This document shows, in pieces, positions 8,575 through 16,885 of a DNA stretch of 35,594 nucleotides; position 1 is the first letter of the stretch; each line of letters opens with the position of its first letter. Source of the DNA: Clostridium sp. (GTDB lineage: Bacteria; Bacillota; Clostridia; Clostridiales; Clostridiaceae); the NCBI RefSeq assembly GCF_016650035.1, contig NZ_JAENWM010000037.1:1-35594 (forward strand), written 5' to 3'. Below the pieces are notes generated by a model. That model worked only from the letters and a program-made list of their open reading frames with translations. It ran no database searches and was not told the origin of the DNA. The position numbers were made by a program, and so were the translations under genes.

Positions 8575-8877
8575 TTATTCAGCCATTAAAATTTCTACAT
8601 CAACAGGATAAACGCTTGCTTTTTTCTTTAATCTACCCATTCTTTCAAATTTAACAACTCCATCAACTTTAGCGAAAAGAGTATCATCTCCACCTCTTCC
8701 AACGTTGTTGCCTGGGTGGATTTTTGTTCCTCTTTGCCTTACTAGAATATTGCCTGCAAGAACAAATTGTCCATCTGCACGTTTAGTTCCAAGTCTCTGA
8801 GAAGCACTGTCTCTACCGTTTCTTGAGCTACCTACTCCTTTTTTATGAGCAAATAACTGAAGGTTCATAACTAACAT
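8575..8877 (-). CDS. rpmA: 50S ribosomal protein L27 with cleaved N-terminal extension
   Basis: L27 sits near the peptidyl-transferase centre, where its N terminus contacts tRNA. The 100-residue protein has the normal core ([38 protein letters not shown]). It also has the Firmicute N-terminal extension, here MLVMNLQLF, which is removed after LQLF by the protease Prp so that the mature protein begins AHKKG. The first ATG has a strong GGAGGTG site at 7 nt, so I keep it over the internal ATG (MNLQLF). The prp gene lies immediately upstream. Confidence 0.97.
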   Translation of the reverse strand: MLVMNLQLFAHKKGVGSSRNGRDSASQRLGTKRADGQFVLAGNILVRQRGTKIHPGNNVGRGGDDTLFAKVDGVVKFERMGRLKKKASVYPVDVEILMAE

Positions 8878-8881
8878 AGTA

Positions 8882-9214
8882 TTACACCTCCTCTATTTCT
8901 ACTTTTATATATTTAGCATAAGTAATTTCTATACTTTTAAGTCCAAGTATCATTGTTTCGAGTAAAACTTGACATCTTTCGATATCTATAGGAGTTTGAT
9001 TTTCTAAATTTAAATTTAGAAATCCATCCTTTATATCATACACAACTTTAATTTTCAGAACTTCCTCAATACCAATTACTGTAGTTTGAGAAATTGCTGA
9101 AATGGCAGTACAAATTAAATCTACATCTAAATTGTCTTCCTTTGGCATGGCATGACCTTTTATTTTAAAAGAAACTATTTTACCATTGTTTCGAACAAAT
9201 TCAACATTTACCAT
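8882..9214 (-). CDS. prp: Ribosomal-processing cysteine protease Prp
   Basis: Prp (formerly YsxB) removes the N-terminal extension of L27, which is essential in Firmicutes that have it. The 110-residue protein carries the catalytic His in FKIKGHA (about residue 22) and the catalytic Cys in [13 protein letters not shown] (about residue 35). Both lie in the characteristic spacing of the family. It lies between rplU (2 nt away) and rpmA, the standard order, with translation likely coupled to rplU. Confidence 0.95.
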   Translation of the reverse strand: MVNVEFVRNNGKIVSFKIKGHAMPKEDNLDVDLICTAISAISQTTVIGIEEVLKIKVVYDIKDGFLNLNLENQTPIDIERCQVLLETMILGLKSIEITYAKYIKVEIEEV

Positions 9215-9216
9215 AA

Positions 9217-9528
9217 TTAAGCTTCAATCTTCTCGATTTGAATCTTAGTATATGCTTGCCTGTGTCCTTGTTTCTTTCTATAGTCTAGTTTTCTCTTAAA
9301 CTTGAAAACTACTATCTTTCTAGCTTTTCCTTGTGCTAATACCTTAGCAACAACTTTAGCTCCTTCAACTACAGGTTTTCCAACTACTAATCCATCTTCT
9401 TTGCCTACAGCAAGAATTTGGTCAAATTCAACAGTTGTTTCAACTTCAACATCCAATTTTTCAACGAATAAAACGTCTCCTTCTTGAACTCTGTATTGCT
9501 TTCCACCAGTATTTAAAACTGCGTACAT
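9217..9528 (-). CDS. rplU: 50S ribosomal protein L21
   Basis: L21 binds 23S rRNA in the large subunit. The 103 residues match along the full length: [18 protein letters not shown] at the start, then [15 protein letters not shown], and the signature [20 protein letters not shown] near the end. It is the first gene of the rplU-prp-rpmA group and follows a structured leader. The AGGAGGTG site is well placed. Confidence 0.98.
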   Translation of the reverse strand: MYAVLNTGGKQYRVQEGDVLFVEKLDVEVETTVEFDQILAVGKEDGLVVGKPVVEGAKVVAKVLAQGKARKIVVFKFKRKLDYRKKQGHRQAYTKIQIEKIEA

Positions 9529-9529
9529 A

Positions 9530-9656
9530 AAAATACACCTCCTTGATCCAGTCTCGCCATCCCAGGTACATACCTTATGTAAAATTCTACTAATATTAAG
9601 TATGTTTTATAACCTTGTGTGTGCGGTCTACAAAAGCCAGTTTAACACACACGCAC
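9530..9656 (-). ncRNA. Ribosomal protein L21 leader (rplU mRNA leader)
   Basis: The 5' leader of rplU contains two stems. A distal one pairs GTGTGTG with CACACAC (near 9618-9624 and 9647-9653). A proximal one pairs ACATAC with GTATGT (9568-9573 with 9600-9605). The conserved-looking segment CCTGGGATGGCGAGACTGG comes just before the ribosome binding site. Position and layout fit the Firmicute L21 leader family (Rfam RF00559), thought to mediate autoregulation by L21. I identified it by position and recalled sequence, not by a covariance search. Confidence 0.62.
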
Positions 9657-9673
9657 ATATTTGTAAAGTATAT

Positions 9674-11116
9674 TTACCCATATATCTTATAGGTTTGCAA
9701 ATTTCTTATTTGATTTGCAAAAATTAGCGATTCTACTTTAAAATTCTCTAAATGAGGGATAAAATTCACGTAAACACTATTGTCTAAAGCTCCTATTTGC
9801 CTCGCAAATTCTAAAATATTATCCATTATATCTTTTTTGTAAATTTCGTCGATCTCAATATATACATCTTTTAGTCCTTGCTCCTTGTATATTTTAAAAA
9901 TTTCATTTTTAATTAAAAATTGCATATATGATAATTTCACCCTACTACTCTTTCCTCTGCAGTACTTGCAAGGCTCCTCAATAAATTCATATATGGACTT
10001 TCCACGCCTACGCCTTGCAATTTGCACCAAATTAAGCTGCGTAAAGGGATAAATTACAGTCTTATTTTTATCATCAGAAAATCCAGCTTCTAAAATACTG
10101 AGTACATTTTGCCTAACCTCTAGATCCTCAATATCAATAAAATCTATTATAATGATTCCACTTAAATTTCGAAGCCTTATTTGTCTTGCAATTTCTTCTG
10201 CGGCTTCTATATTAGTGCTTTGTGCAGTTTTTCTAAGTGAATGGCTCTTTACATTCTTACCAGAATTAACATCAATTACATACATCGCCTCGGTTTTATC
10301 AATTACGATATTACCTCCACACTTTAGTGAAATTCTATGGCTTCGAAGACTGAGTATTTCTTTTTCTATTCCATAATAATCAAAGAGCATTCTGCTTTCA
10401 TCATGAAACTCAACTTTTACATCAATGTCTTCTCGACCCTGTGCAAATTTTCTCGCGTATTCAAAATCACTATCATTGTTAAGCACTATTTTGAAAGTAT
10501 TTTTATCTAAAATATCACGGAGTGTTCTGTTTAATGCTCCAGCATCACTAAATAATAGCATAGGATTTCTAGAATATTCAGCTCGTTTTATAATATCTTT
10601 ATATATTTCGTATAAGCCTTTAATTTCATTGTTTAGAACGTTAATATCTACCTCAAGGGCATTTGTCCTTATCATAACTCCAATGTCCTCTGGTTTATTT
10701 AATTCACGCTTCACCATATTTTCAAAATCTCTATTATTTATTTTCTTAGAAAAACTTATGTCTTTATTCATATTTACAACCACAGAATAAATTCCTGGAA
10801 TACCGAAAGCACTGGTTACTTTCGCTCCCTTTTTATCTATTGCCTCTTTTAAAACTTCAACTATAAGTTCTTCACCTTTTTTTATCTTTGTATTATTAAA
10901 CCTTTCATCAATATACATATAGCAATCTTTCTTGTGCCCAATATCTACAAAAGCACATTTAATCGCTGGAACAATATTTTTTACGATTGCCTTGTATATT
11001 TGTCCAGGAATAGGCCCACCGAGCTCTTCTTCTATGAAGCATTCCTTTAATTTATTATTCTCTTTTATAGCTATCCTCAAAAATTCATCTTGTCTTTCAA
11101 TATATATTTCTTTCAC
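9674..11116 (-). CDS. rng: Ribonuclease G/E family endoribonuclease
   Basis: The 480-residue protein matches the RNase E/G catalytic core: single-strand endonuclease acting on mRNA decay and rRNA 5'-end maturation. An S1-like segment lies near the N terminus (GQIYKAIVKNIVPAIKCAFVD). The Mg-binding aspartates fall in MYVIDVNSGK and IIIIDFIDIE. The Zn-link motif CKYCRG follows near residue 386. Length is close to that of RNase G, and no long C-terminal scaffold region as in RNase E is present. The start is GTG with AGGATAGA upstream. It lies 20 nt after the DUF2344 gene and upstream of the L21 leader, as in other clostridia. Confidence 0.93.
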   Translation of the reverse strand: MKEIYIERQDEFLRIAIKENNKLKECFIEEELGGPIPGQIYKAIVKNIVPAIKCAFVDIGHKKDCYMYIDERFNNTKIKKGEELIVEVLKEAIDKKGAKVTSAFGIPGIYSVVVNMNKDISFSKKINNRDFENMVKRELNKPEDIGVMIRTNALEVDINVLNNEIKGLYEIYKDIIKRAEYSRNPMLLFSDAGALNRTLRDILDKNTFKIVLNNDSDFEYARKFAQGREDIDVKVEFHDESRMLFDYYGIEKEILSLRSHRISLKCGGNIVIDKTEAMYVIDVNSGKNVKSHSLRKTAQSTNIEAAEEIARQIRLRNLSGIIIIDFIDIEDLEVRQNVLSILEAGFSDDKNKTVIYPFTQLNLVQIARRRRGKSIYEFIEEPCKYCRGKSSRVKLSYMQFLIKNEIFKIYKEQGLKDVYIEIDEIYKKDIMDNILEFARQIGALDNSVYVNFIPHLENFKVESLIFANQIRNLQTYKIYG

Positions 11117-11136
11117 TCTATCCTACTCCTATCACA

Positions 11137-11844
11137 CTAAATTTTGAAAAATTCGCTAAGAGTGACTAATTTCTCATCCTTATATGCATACATTTCTTCC
11201 CGCTTTATATCAACGAAGGTATCTTTATCAATAGATTGTATATTATCTTTCATAAAATCAGCTAATAACGAAGAAGATAAATTTTTTCTACTCCCACAAC
11301 AAACAAGTGCCGTTATACAAAGCACGAAGCTGTCTACCGCGAAATCAAATGTATGAACTAATGATTTTATGTCAACCATTTTTTCTGCAGTCTTAGTTTT
11401 CTTAACGATATTCCATTTATCAGTTTTACAAATATCCTTTAAAGTTTCTTTAACCTGTTCTTCATCAGTACATTTTAGCTTAATAGTATATTTAGCAGCA
11501 TCAATAATTGCCATGGCTTGTGGTGGCTTCTTTTTCCCCTCAACGGGTATAACTTTTACTACATCTAAAATTTTAATCCCACATGGCGTATTTTTATTCA
11601 TTTTATCTAAAATATATTTTTCTTCTAATTCATTATTTAACACTACATCCATGTACTCACCACTGGAATACGATCCTACAGATAATGGCTGCGCTATAGA
11701 CACCGCCATGTGGGGATTAAAACCTTTTGAATATTCTACTGGAAGATCTGCTCTCTTAACTATCTTTTGCAAAGTTCTCATTAAATCTAAGTGAGAAATA
11801 AATTTAATTTCACCTTCTTTAGTATATTTAATTAGATAACGCAC
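11137..11844 (-). CDS. TIGR03936 (DUF2344) radical-SAM-associated protein
   Basis: The 235-residue protein matches the DUF2344/TIGR03936 family, nearly always found beside or fused to the TIGR03960 radical SAM protein; the biochemical role is not established. Characteristic features are YLIKYTKEGEIKFISHLDLM at the N terminus and VEYSKGFNPHMAVSIAQPLS (about 37-56). It overlaps the upstream radical SAM gene by 17 nt and starts with GTG, so translation is probably coupled. The pair leads into RNase G, which suggests a role in RNA modification or translation, but that is inference. Confidence 0.9.
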   Translation of the reverse strand: MRYLIKYTKEGEIKFISHLDLMRTLQKIVKRADLPVEYSKGFNPHMAVSIAQPLSVGSYSSGEYMDVVLNNELEEKYILDKMNKNTPCGIKILDVVKVIPVEGKKKPPQAMAIIDAAKYTIKLKCTDEEQVKETLKDICKTDKWNIVKKTKTAEKMVDIKSLVHTFDFAVDSFVLCITALVCCGSRKNLSSSLLADFMKDNIQSIDKDTFVDIKREEMYAYKDEKLVTLSEFFKI

Positions 11845-13681
11845 CTTTAAAACACGTCCCTTCTTTAAAATTAACTTTAATTCCGCAATCTGTGCAACCT
11901 AGTTTACAATTTTGAGTTAATTCTACGTTTTTCGCTTTTTCATTCTCCACAATTAAATACTCCTTATTCACTCCAATATCTATGAAATCCCAAGGAAGTA
12001 TTTCTTCGTAACTTCTCTCTCTATAAGCATAGAATCCTCCAGAAACACCACATTCCTCCATAGCTTCCTGCCATACCTCAAAATTAAAATGCTCAGACCA
12101 ACCATCGAATTTTGCACCCTTTTCAAAGGCCCTTATTATAACATCACAAACTCTTCTATCTCCTCTAGCAATAACTGCCTCTAGGTACGATACTAAAGAC
12201 TCATGGTAGTTATAAGTAACCGCCTTACTTTTTATAGCGTATTTAACTGCTTTAATTTTTTCCACTACCTCGTCCATTGTGCTTTGCGGTGCCCATTGGA
12301 AAGGGGTAAATGGTTTTGGTACAAATATAGCAGAGCTTGTAGTAACTCTGAGGCCCCTTTTTCTAACCTCTTTAGGAATTTTAAAGTATTCACCTGCAAC
12401 CTTATCTGATAACTCAGCTATTCCTCTTACATCTTCTAAAGTTTCATAAGGAAGTCCCACCATAAAATAAAGTTTTATAGTTGACCAACCTGAAGCAAAA
12501 ACATTATTAGCAACTTCTAGGATTTTCTCCTCTGTAACACCCTTATTTATAATATCCCTCATTCTCTGACTTCCAGCCTCTGGTGCAAAAGTTAAACCAG
12601 TTTTTTTTATCTTTTGTATTTCCTTTATTAAATCTACTGAAAAAGAATCTATTCTAATGGAAGGCAAGGATACACCCACATTTTCGTCCTTATATTTTTC
12701 TATAAGTGTGACTACAAGGTTTTGTATATCTGAGTAATCACAAATACTAAGTGAGCTTAGTGATAATTCCCTATATCCTGTACTCTTTAATAATTTGTCT
12801 GCAGTCTCAACAAGATTTTTAGTGCTTTTTTCTCTTACTGGTCTATATATCATACCAGCTTGACAAAATCTACATCCATTGGTGCAACCTCTAAAAGTCT
12901 CAAGTATAACTCTATCATGTACTATCTCAACATATGGAACTATCATTTCCTCTGGGAAAGAAACCTTATCAAGGTCTACTACAAACCTTTTCGAAACCCT
13001 TTCAGGAACATCCTCGTATTTAGGTTTAAACTCACGAATAGTATTATCCTCGTTATAGGAAACCTCATATAATGAAGGCACATATATTCCTCTTATTTTA
13101 GTTATTTCTCTTAAAAACTCGCTTTTCTTACCCTTACCTATATATTTTTTATAAATATCTAACACATCATTTATTACTTCTTCACCTTCACCAATAACAA
13201 AAAAATCTACTATATCATGTAATGGTTCAGGATTATAAGCACATGGACCTCCTGCCATAATTATAGGTTCGTTCTCACCTCTTTGAGATGCTCTTATAGT
13301 TATACCAGACATATCTAGCATATTAAGTATATTAGTATAGCTCATCTCATATTGCAGTGTAAACCCTAAAAAATCAAATTCACTTAGTGAATCCTTGCTC
13401 TCTAGTGCATATAAATCTATATTATTTTCTCTCATTTGTTTTTCCATATCTGGCCAAGGGGCAAAAACCCTTTCACAGTAGGCATCGGTTCTAGAATTTA
13501 TCACATGATAAAGTATTCTAGTGCCTAAATGTGACATACCCACTTCATACACATCCGGGAAACAAAAGGCATATCTTATATCAACACTTTCTTTATCTTT
13601 ATAGCAACAATTAAGTTCTCCACCTATATATCTTCCAGGCTTTTCAACCTTAAATAAAATATCATCGGAAATTTTATTCAT
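11828..13681 (-). CDS. TIGR03960 B12-binding-type radical SAM protein
   Basis: The 617-residue protein has an N-terminal cobalamin-binding-like region (about 30-180: CFPDVYEVGMSHLGTRILY, IMAGGPCAYNPEPLHDIVDF). The radical SAM core comes next, with the iron-sulfur motif CTNGCRFCQAG (CxxxCxxC) near residue 265. The far C terminus has further cysteines (CKLGCTDCG, then C), which may bind a second metal site. It belongs to TIGR03960, a family of unknown reaction always paired with DUF2344. The ATG has a GAGGAGG site. A TTAACT/TATAAT promoter lies about 70 nt upstream, so it heads the operon that continues into rng. Confidence 0.92.
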   Translation of the reverse strand: MNKISDDILFKVEKPGRYIGGELNCCYKDKESVDIRYAFCFPDVYEVGMSHLGTRILYHVINSRTDAYCERVFAPWPDMEKQMRENNIDLYALESKDSLSEFDFLGFTLQYEMSYTNILNMLDMSGITIRASQRGENEPIIMAGGPCAYNPEPLHDIVDFFVIGEGEEVINDVLDIYKKYIGKGKKSEFLREITKIRGIYVPSLYEVSYNEDNTIREFKPKYEDVPERVSKRFVVDLDKVSFPEEMIVPYVEIVHDRVILETFRGCTNGCRFCQAGMIYRPVREKSTKNLVETADKLLKSTGYRELSLSSLSICDYSDIQNLVVTLIEKYKDENVGVSLPSIRIDSFSVDLIKEIQKIKKTGLTFAPEAGSQRMRDIINKGVTEEKILEVANNVFASGWSTIKLYFMVGLPYETLEDVRGIAELSDKVAGEYFKIPKEVRKRGLRVTTSSAIFVPKPFTPFQWAPQSTMDEVVEKIKAVKYAIKSKAVTYNYHESLVSYLEAVIARGDRRVCDVIIRAFEKGAKFDGWSEHFNFEVWQEAMEECGVSGGFYAYRERSYEEILPWDFIDIGVNKEYLIVENEKAKNVELTQNCKLGCTDCGIKVNFKEGTCFKGALSN

Positions 13682-13750
13682 AAAAATTCCTCCTCGTTTT
13701 TTCTCTAGGATACATACTAGCTATTTCTTATATTACCCTAAGTTTATTAC

Positions 13751-13779
13751 ATTATATTATTTTAACACATGAAAGTTAA
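13751..13779 (-). promoter_or_regulatory. Promoter of the radical SAM / DUF2344 / rng operon
   Basis: On the minus strand TTAACT (13774-13779) and a perfect TATAAT (13751-13756) are separated by 17 nt. They lie about 70 nt upstream of the radical SAM start codon, just beyond the palindromic element that follows spoIVFB. Confidence 0.55.
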
Positions 13780-13802
13780 ATCTCAAAACAAAAAATAACT
13801 TT

Positions 13803-13886
13803 AGGCATCCTCAATAAAATAACAGTGGTAAACCGTAAGCCTTAAACAGACTCACATAACGACTGGGTCTTTTTTTGAAGATGCCT
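13803..13886. other. 84-bp palindromic element with nested terminator hairpin
   Basis: Outer arms AGGCATCCTCAA (13803-13814) and TTGAAGATGCCT (13875-13886) pair over 12 bp with one G-U pair. Inside, AGACTCA (13848-13854) and TGGGTCT (13864-13870) form a 7-bp stem followed by a run of seven T on the plus strand. On the minus strand the outer stem is followed by a loose T-rich run and could end the spoIVFB transcript. The remaining loop (GTGGTAAACCGTAAGCC and neighbours) is unexplained. It may be a terminator pair, a small MITE or a structured RNA. Confidence 0.6.
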
Positions 13887-14749
13887 TATAATATTTTACT
13901 TTTTATTTTTTTACAACTAATGTAATCTTTTAAAGTTATATTACCGTAGGTTTTTATTGCCTCAAGAATTTCTTCTTCGTACAAAATTTCTAGTACATTC
14001 ATATTTTCATCTAATACAGTAAATATATTATACTTATTTTTATCAATTATTCCAAGAACCAATAATAAATCCTTATTGCAAAAAACAGATATGCTTCTAT
14101 TCTCTATATATCCTCTATTTATAAATCTGTGTTTCTTCTTTATAATATAGCCCATAATCAAATATACTATCCTTTCTTTCTCTTTAATTGAAGATATTAA
14201 TATAAATAAAGATATTAGTCCCAAATTCAAATTACTTTTATTTAAATCCACACTTACAAAGTATATAAACATAAAAATGCTTCCAAGTACCATACTTACC
14301 CTAATAGAAATTTCATTAGCCTTTCTATATATAGTTTTGAAAGATAATATGTCTCTTAACACTCTCCCACCATCTAGTGGAAATGCTGGTATAAGGTTGA
14401 AAATCCCTATAGCTAAATTAGTCCTATATATTAAATTAAAAAATTCTATATTATAAGATATAAATAACACATAAAAAATAACTGCTAATAATAAGTTTAA
14501 TAGTGGACCTGATAGTGAAATTATTAAATCCTCCTTAGGACTTGCTTCATCTAAATCTTTCATCTTAAGTACAGCGCCTATAGGAAGTATTTCTATATCA
14601 AATCCCGAAAAACCTAAAATCCTAGCAGTTTTGTAATGCGTTAATTCATGAATTAATACCATCAAAAAAGCTATTATAATCTCACCTTTAAACCCTAGTA
14701 TTATTAATAAAATAATGTAGGGTATAAATAACTTACTTATTCTTATCAA
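13886..14749 (-). CDS. spoIVFB: M50 site-2 protease, SpoIVFB-like
   Basis: The 287-residue membrane protein is a site-2-type metalloprotease. SpoIVFB cleaves pro-sigma-K in the mother cell during sporulation. The zinc motif HELTHYKTARILG (HExxH) is near residue 34 and the third ligand region NLIPAFPLDGGRVLRD near residue 118. There are about six hydrophobic segments. The C-terminal 80 residues (from about 205) form a CBS-like soluble part. The start codon is TTG, overlapping the upstream stop (TTGA), with AGGA about 9 nt upstream, so translation is coupled to the gene before it. That pairing mirrors spoIVFA-spoIVFB. It could also be another M50 family member, but context favours SpoIVFB. Confidence 0.85.
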   Translation of the reverse strand: MIRISKLFIPYIILLIILGFKGEIIIAFLMVLIHELTHYKTARILGFSGFDIEILPIGAVLKMKDLDEASPKEDLIISLSGPLLNLLLAVIFYVLFISYNIEFFNLIYRTNLAIGIFNLIPAFPLDGGRVLRDILSFKTIYRKANEISIRVSMVLGSIFMFIYFVSVDLNKSNLNLGLISLFILISSIKEKERIVYLIMGYIIKKKHRFINRGYIENRSISVFCNKDLLLVLGIIDKNKYNIFTVLDENMNVLEILYEEEILEAIKTYGNITLKDYISCKKIKSKIL

Positions 14750-15117
14750 TTAATCATTTCCTGTTCACTAGAAATTGTGCCTTTAACCTTATCTATAAAA
14801 TCCACTGTAATAGAACCTATATCTTCAAATTTAAAGCCTTTAGCACTATTTATTAATGTACTATAATCATAATGTTTACTTATAGCCTCTTTAGAGTAAT
14901 TATAAACATACTGAGTTTTAGGTGTAACTACCGTCTTGCAAAATAGCACAAAAATAATCAGCACTAAAACGCCAATAAGTTCTCTTGTTATTCTCTTTAT
15001 AAAAAAATTTGACATTCTACTGTTTTTATTACTATCACCATAAATTTTATTTGTACCCCATTGTTTTCTAGCTAAATTATTATAATAACTTTGATACTGT
15101 GTATTATAATTACCCAT
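14746..15117 (-). CDS. Short membrane protein in the spoIVFA position
   Basis: The 123-residue protein has a polar N terminus rich in Tyr, Asn and Gln (NYNTQYQSYYNNLARKQW), one membrane segment (about 48-64, ELIGVLVLIIFVLFCK) and about 60 residues outside. I place the start at 15117, where GGGGGAGGAA precedes ATG; an in-frame ATG nine codons earlier has no ribosome binding site. The gene overlaps the start of the M50 protease, the location of spoIVFA, whose product holds and regulates SpoIVFB. SpoIVFA proteins usually carry a C-terminal M23/LytM-like domain, and none is present here. Function is inferred from context only. Confidence 0.7.
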   Translation of the reverse strand: MGNYNTQYQSYYNNLARKQWGTNKIYGDSNKNSRMSNFFIKRITRELIGVLVLIIFVLFCKTVVTPKTQYVYNYSKEAISKHYDYSTLINSAKGFKFEDIGSITVDFIDKVKGTISSEQEMIN

Positions 15118-15225
15118 TTCCTCCCCCTCATACAATGATTTCATTATTTATATATATTTATTTTTTTTCATTTATATTACTTATTTAAAGAAAAAAATAT
15201 ATGTAAGTCCTTTAAAAACAAAACA

Positions 15226-15269
15226 AGCACTACTAAATAAGTAGTGCTCACTGCTTATTTAGTAGTGCT
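15226..15269 (-). terminator. Terminator after mgsA with two alternative hairpins
   Basis: A 16-bp perfect stem pairs 15226-15241 with 15254-15269. A different perfect 9-bp hairpin pairs 15226-15234 with 15240-15248 (AGCACTACT with AGTAGTGCT). The two exclude each other, and both lie against a T-rich stretch on the minus strand (TTGTTTTGTTTTT). Confidence 0.8.
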
Positions 15270-15284
15270 CCATAAATTCTATTA

Positions 15285-15656
15285 TTATTCACGATTTTTC
15301 AAACTTCTCATAAGTACTTCTGCTGTTCCTAAATTTGTAGCAAGTGGAACACAATGTACATCACATAATCTAAGCAGTGCTGAGATGTCCGGTTCATGAG
15401 GTTGCGCCGTAAGTGGATCTCTTAAAAAAATTATCATATCCAGTTCCCCTTGTGCAAGCTTTGCTCCAATCTGCTGGTCGCCTCCTAGGGGTCCAGACAA
15501 AAACCTAGTAACCTGAAGTCCCACTTGTTCAGTTATTAATTTCCCTGTTGTTCCTGTTCCATATAACTCATGTTGCTTTAAAATATCCTTATAACGTTTT
15601 GCGAAATCAATCATTTCATCTTTTTTTTTATCATGTGCTATTAGTGCTATTCTCAT
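15285..15656 (-). CDS. mgsA: Methylglyoxal synthase
   Basis: The enzyme converts dihydroxyacetone phosphate to methylglyoxal and phosphate, a bypass of lower glycolysis when phosphate is short. The 123-residue product starts [15 protein letters not shown]. It contains the phosphate-binding [21 protein letters not shown] and the catalytic Asp region [18 protein letters not shown] chose the ATG at 15656, which has AAGGAGTG 6 nt upstream. An in-frame TTG six codons earlier overlaps that ribosome binding site. It follows rodA by about 23 nt and shares its transcript. Confidence 0.96.
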   Translation of the reverse strand: MRIALIAHDKKKDEMIDFAKRYKDILKQHELYGTGTTGKLITEQVGLQVTRFLSGPLGGDQQIGAKLAQGELDMIIFLRDPLTAQPHEPDISALLRLCDVHCVPLATNLGTAEVLMRSLKNRE

Positions 15657-15679
15657 ATTTATCACTCCTTGCAATTAAT

Positions 15680-16795
15680 TTAAAAGTTTATTTTCTTCTT
15701 TCTCATACCTACATTTAATACAAGTCCTAGTGCAATAAAACTTGTTAAAAGAGAACTTCCACCATAACTCATAAATGGTAAGGTTATCCCTGTAATTGGC
15801 ATAAGACCAACGGTCATGCCTATGTTTTGCATTATTGAAAACAATAAATTCGAAATAAATCCCACACATATTACAGTTCCAAAAATATCCTTAGCATTTT
15901 TTGCAATTTTTATCAATTGATATATTAGTGTACCATATAAAAGAAGTAAAAATAATGCACCAAGTAGTCCCCACTCTTCTCCCAAAACCGCAAAAATAAA
16001 ATCCGTATGGTTTTCTGGAACAAACTTAAACTGTATTCCTTTTGTGAACCCTCTACCCAATATTCCACCGGATCCCAGAGCAAGTTTTGATTGATAAAGC
16101 TGAAGTCCATAACCTATTTGATCCTTCTCAGGACTTAGGAAAGATGTAAGTCTTCCCTTCCAATAAGGTTTTATAATTGACGAATTCCATACACCTACAA
16201 TTACTAGTAAAAGTGTTGTTACTCCTCCAATTATCACTTTAGAGTCTAGTCCTATACAAAAAAATATCCCCAGCACTATAAAAAAACTAACCATAGTCAT
16301 TCCCATATCTGGTTGAATAACAATAAGGAGCATCGGCACCGCTGCATAAAATATTAACTCTATTAAATTTTTAGGTTCATTAATTTTCCCTTCCATATCA
16401 TCTAATTTCTTTGCTATGATTATTATCATGCCAATTTTAGCAAACTCTGAGGGTTGTATGCCCACACCATGAAATCTTATCCAAGAATTTGCGCCATTAG
16501 TGACCTTTCCAAAAACATCTCCAATTATTAGCAGTAAAATTCCTACCCAATATATTATAACCGCATAATTTTTCATTAACATATAATCAAATACTAAAAG
16601 AAAATAAACTGTAATAAGACCTAATATCATAAACGCAATTTGCATCTTAACGTAATGATTTCCACTATTCTTATTCGTCGCACTATAAATATTTATGCAT
16701 CCAAAAATAACTATACAAATTGCAATTATAATTGCACCATAATTCAATTCTCTTAAAAGTTTCTTATTAAGTTTTAGATTCTTTAAAATATCCAT
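15680..16795 (-). CDS. rodA: RodA-type SEDS peptidoglycan polymerase
   Basis: The 371-residue polytopic protein belongs to the SEDS family (RodA/FtsW/SpoVE), which polymerises lipid II into glycan strands. About ten membrane segments are visible. Signature regions are GANSWIRFHGVGIQPSEFAKIG (about 99-120), VIQPDMGMTMV, the catalytic-loop segment LGSGGILGRGF and the C-terminal GITLPFMSYGGSSLLTSF. I call it RodA because PBP2, MreBCD and Min genes are close by and the N terminus lacks FtsW or SpoVE features, but SEDS paralogues are hard to separate. An extended -10 promoter lies just upstream, so it is separate from the min operon. Confidence 0.9.
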   Translation of the reverse strand: MDILKNLKLNKKLLRELNYGAIIIAICIVIFGCINIYSATNKNSGNHYVKMQIAFMILGLITVYFLLVFDYMLMKNYAVIIYWVGILLLIIGDVFGKVTNGANSWIRFHGVGIQPSEFAKIGMIIIIAKKLDDMEGKINEPKNLIELIFYAAVPMLLIVIQPDMGMTMVSFFIVLGIFFCIGLDSKVIIGGVTTLLLVIVGVWNSSIIKPYWKGRLTSFLSPEKDQIGYGLQLYQSKLALGSGGILGRGFTKGIQFKFVPENHTDFIFAVLGEEWGLLGALFLLLLYGTLIYQLIKIAKNAKDIFGTVICVGFISNLLFSIMQNIGMTVGLMPITGITLPFMSYGGSSLLTSFIALGLVLNVGMRKKKINF

Positions 16796-16822
16796 GCATA
16801 CCCTACCTCCATCTCAAATATG

Positions 16823-16831
16823 ATTATATCA
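16823..16831 (-). promoter_or_regulatory. Extended -10 promoter of rodA-mgsA
   Basis: On the minus strand TGATATAAT gives a perfect TATAAT (16823-16828) with the TGn extension. It lies between the min-operon terminator and the rodA start, leaving a leader of roughly 20 nt. No good -35 is present. Confidence 0.5.
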
Positions 16832-16836
16832 TATTA

Positions 16837-16880
16837 CAAAAAAAAAGCTATGCATAACTTATTAATTATACATAGCTTAG
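16837..16880 (-). terminator. Terminator of the minCDE operon
   Basis: A 13-bp stem pairs AAGCTATGCATAA (16845-16857) with TTATACATAGCTT (16866-16878), with one mismatch. On the minus strand it runs into nine T residues, just after minE. Confidence 0.85.
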
Positions 16881-16885
16881 ATAGC

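Noticed and set aside
10152-10790. Plus-strand open frames inside rng and similar antisense frames in other genes
   Set aside because: They are shadows of well-supported minus-strand genes, with no ribosome binding sites or known domains.
13803-13886. Possible c-di-GMP-I (GEMM) riboswitch because of GTAAACC and AAGCC segments
   Set aside because: The core GEMM positions and the tetraloop receptor are not present, and the element follows a gene on one strand without preceding one on the other.
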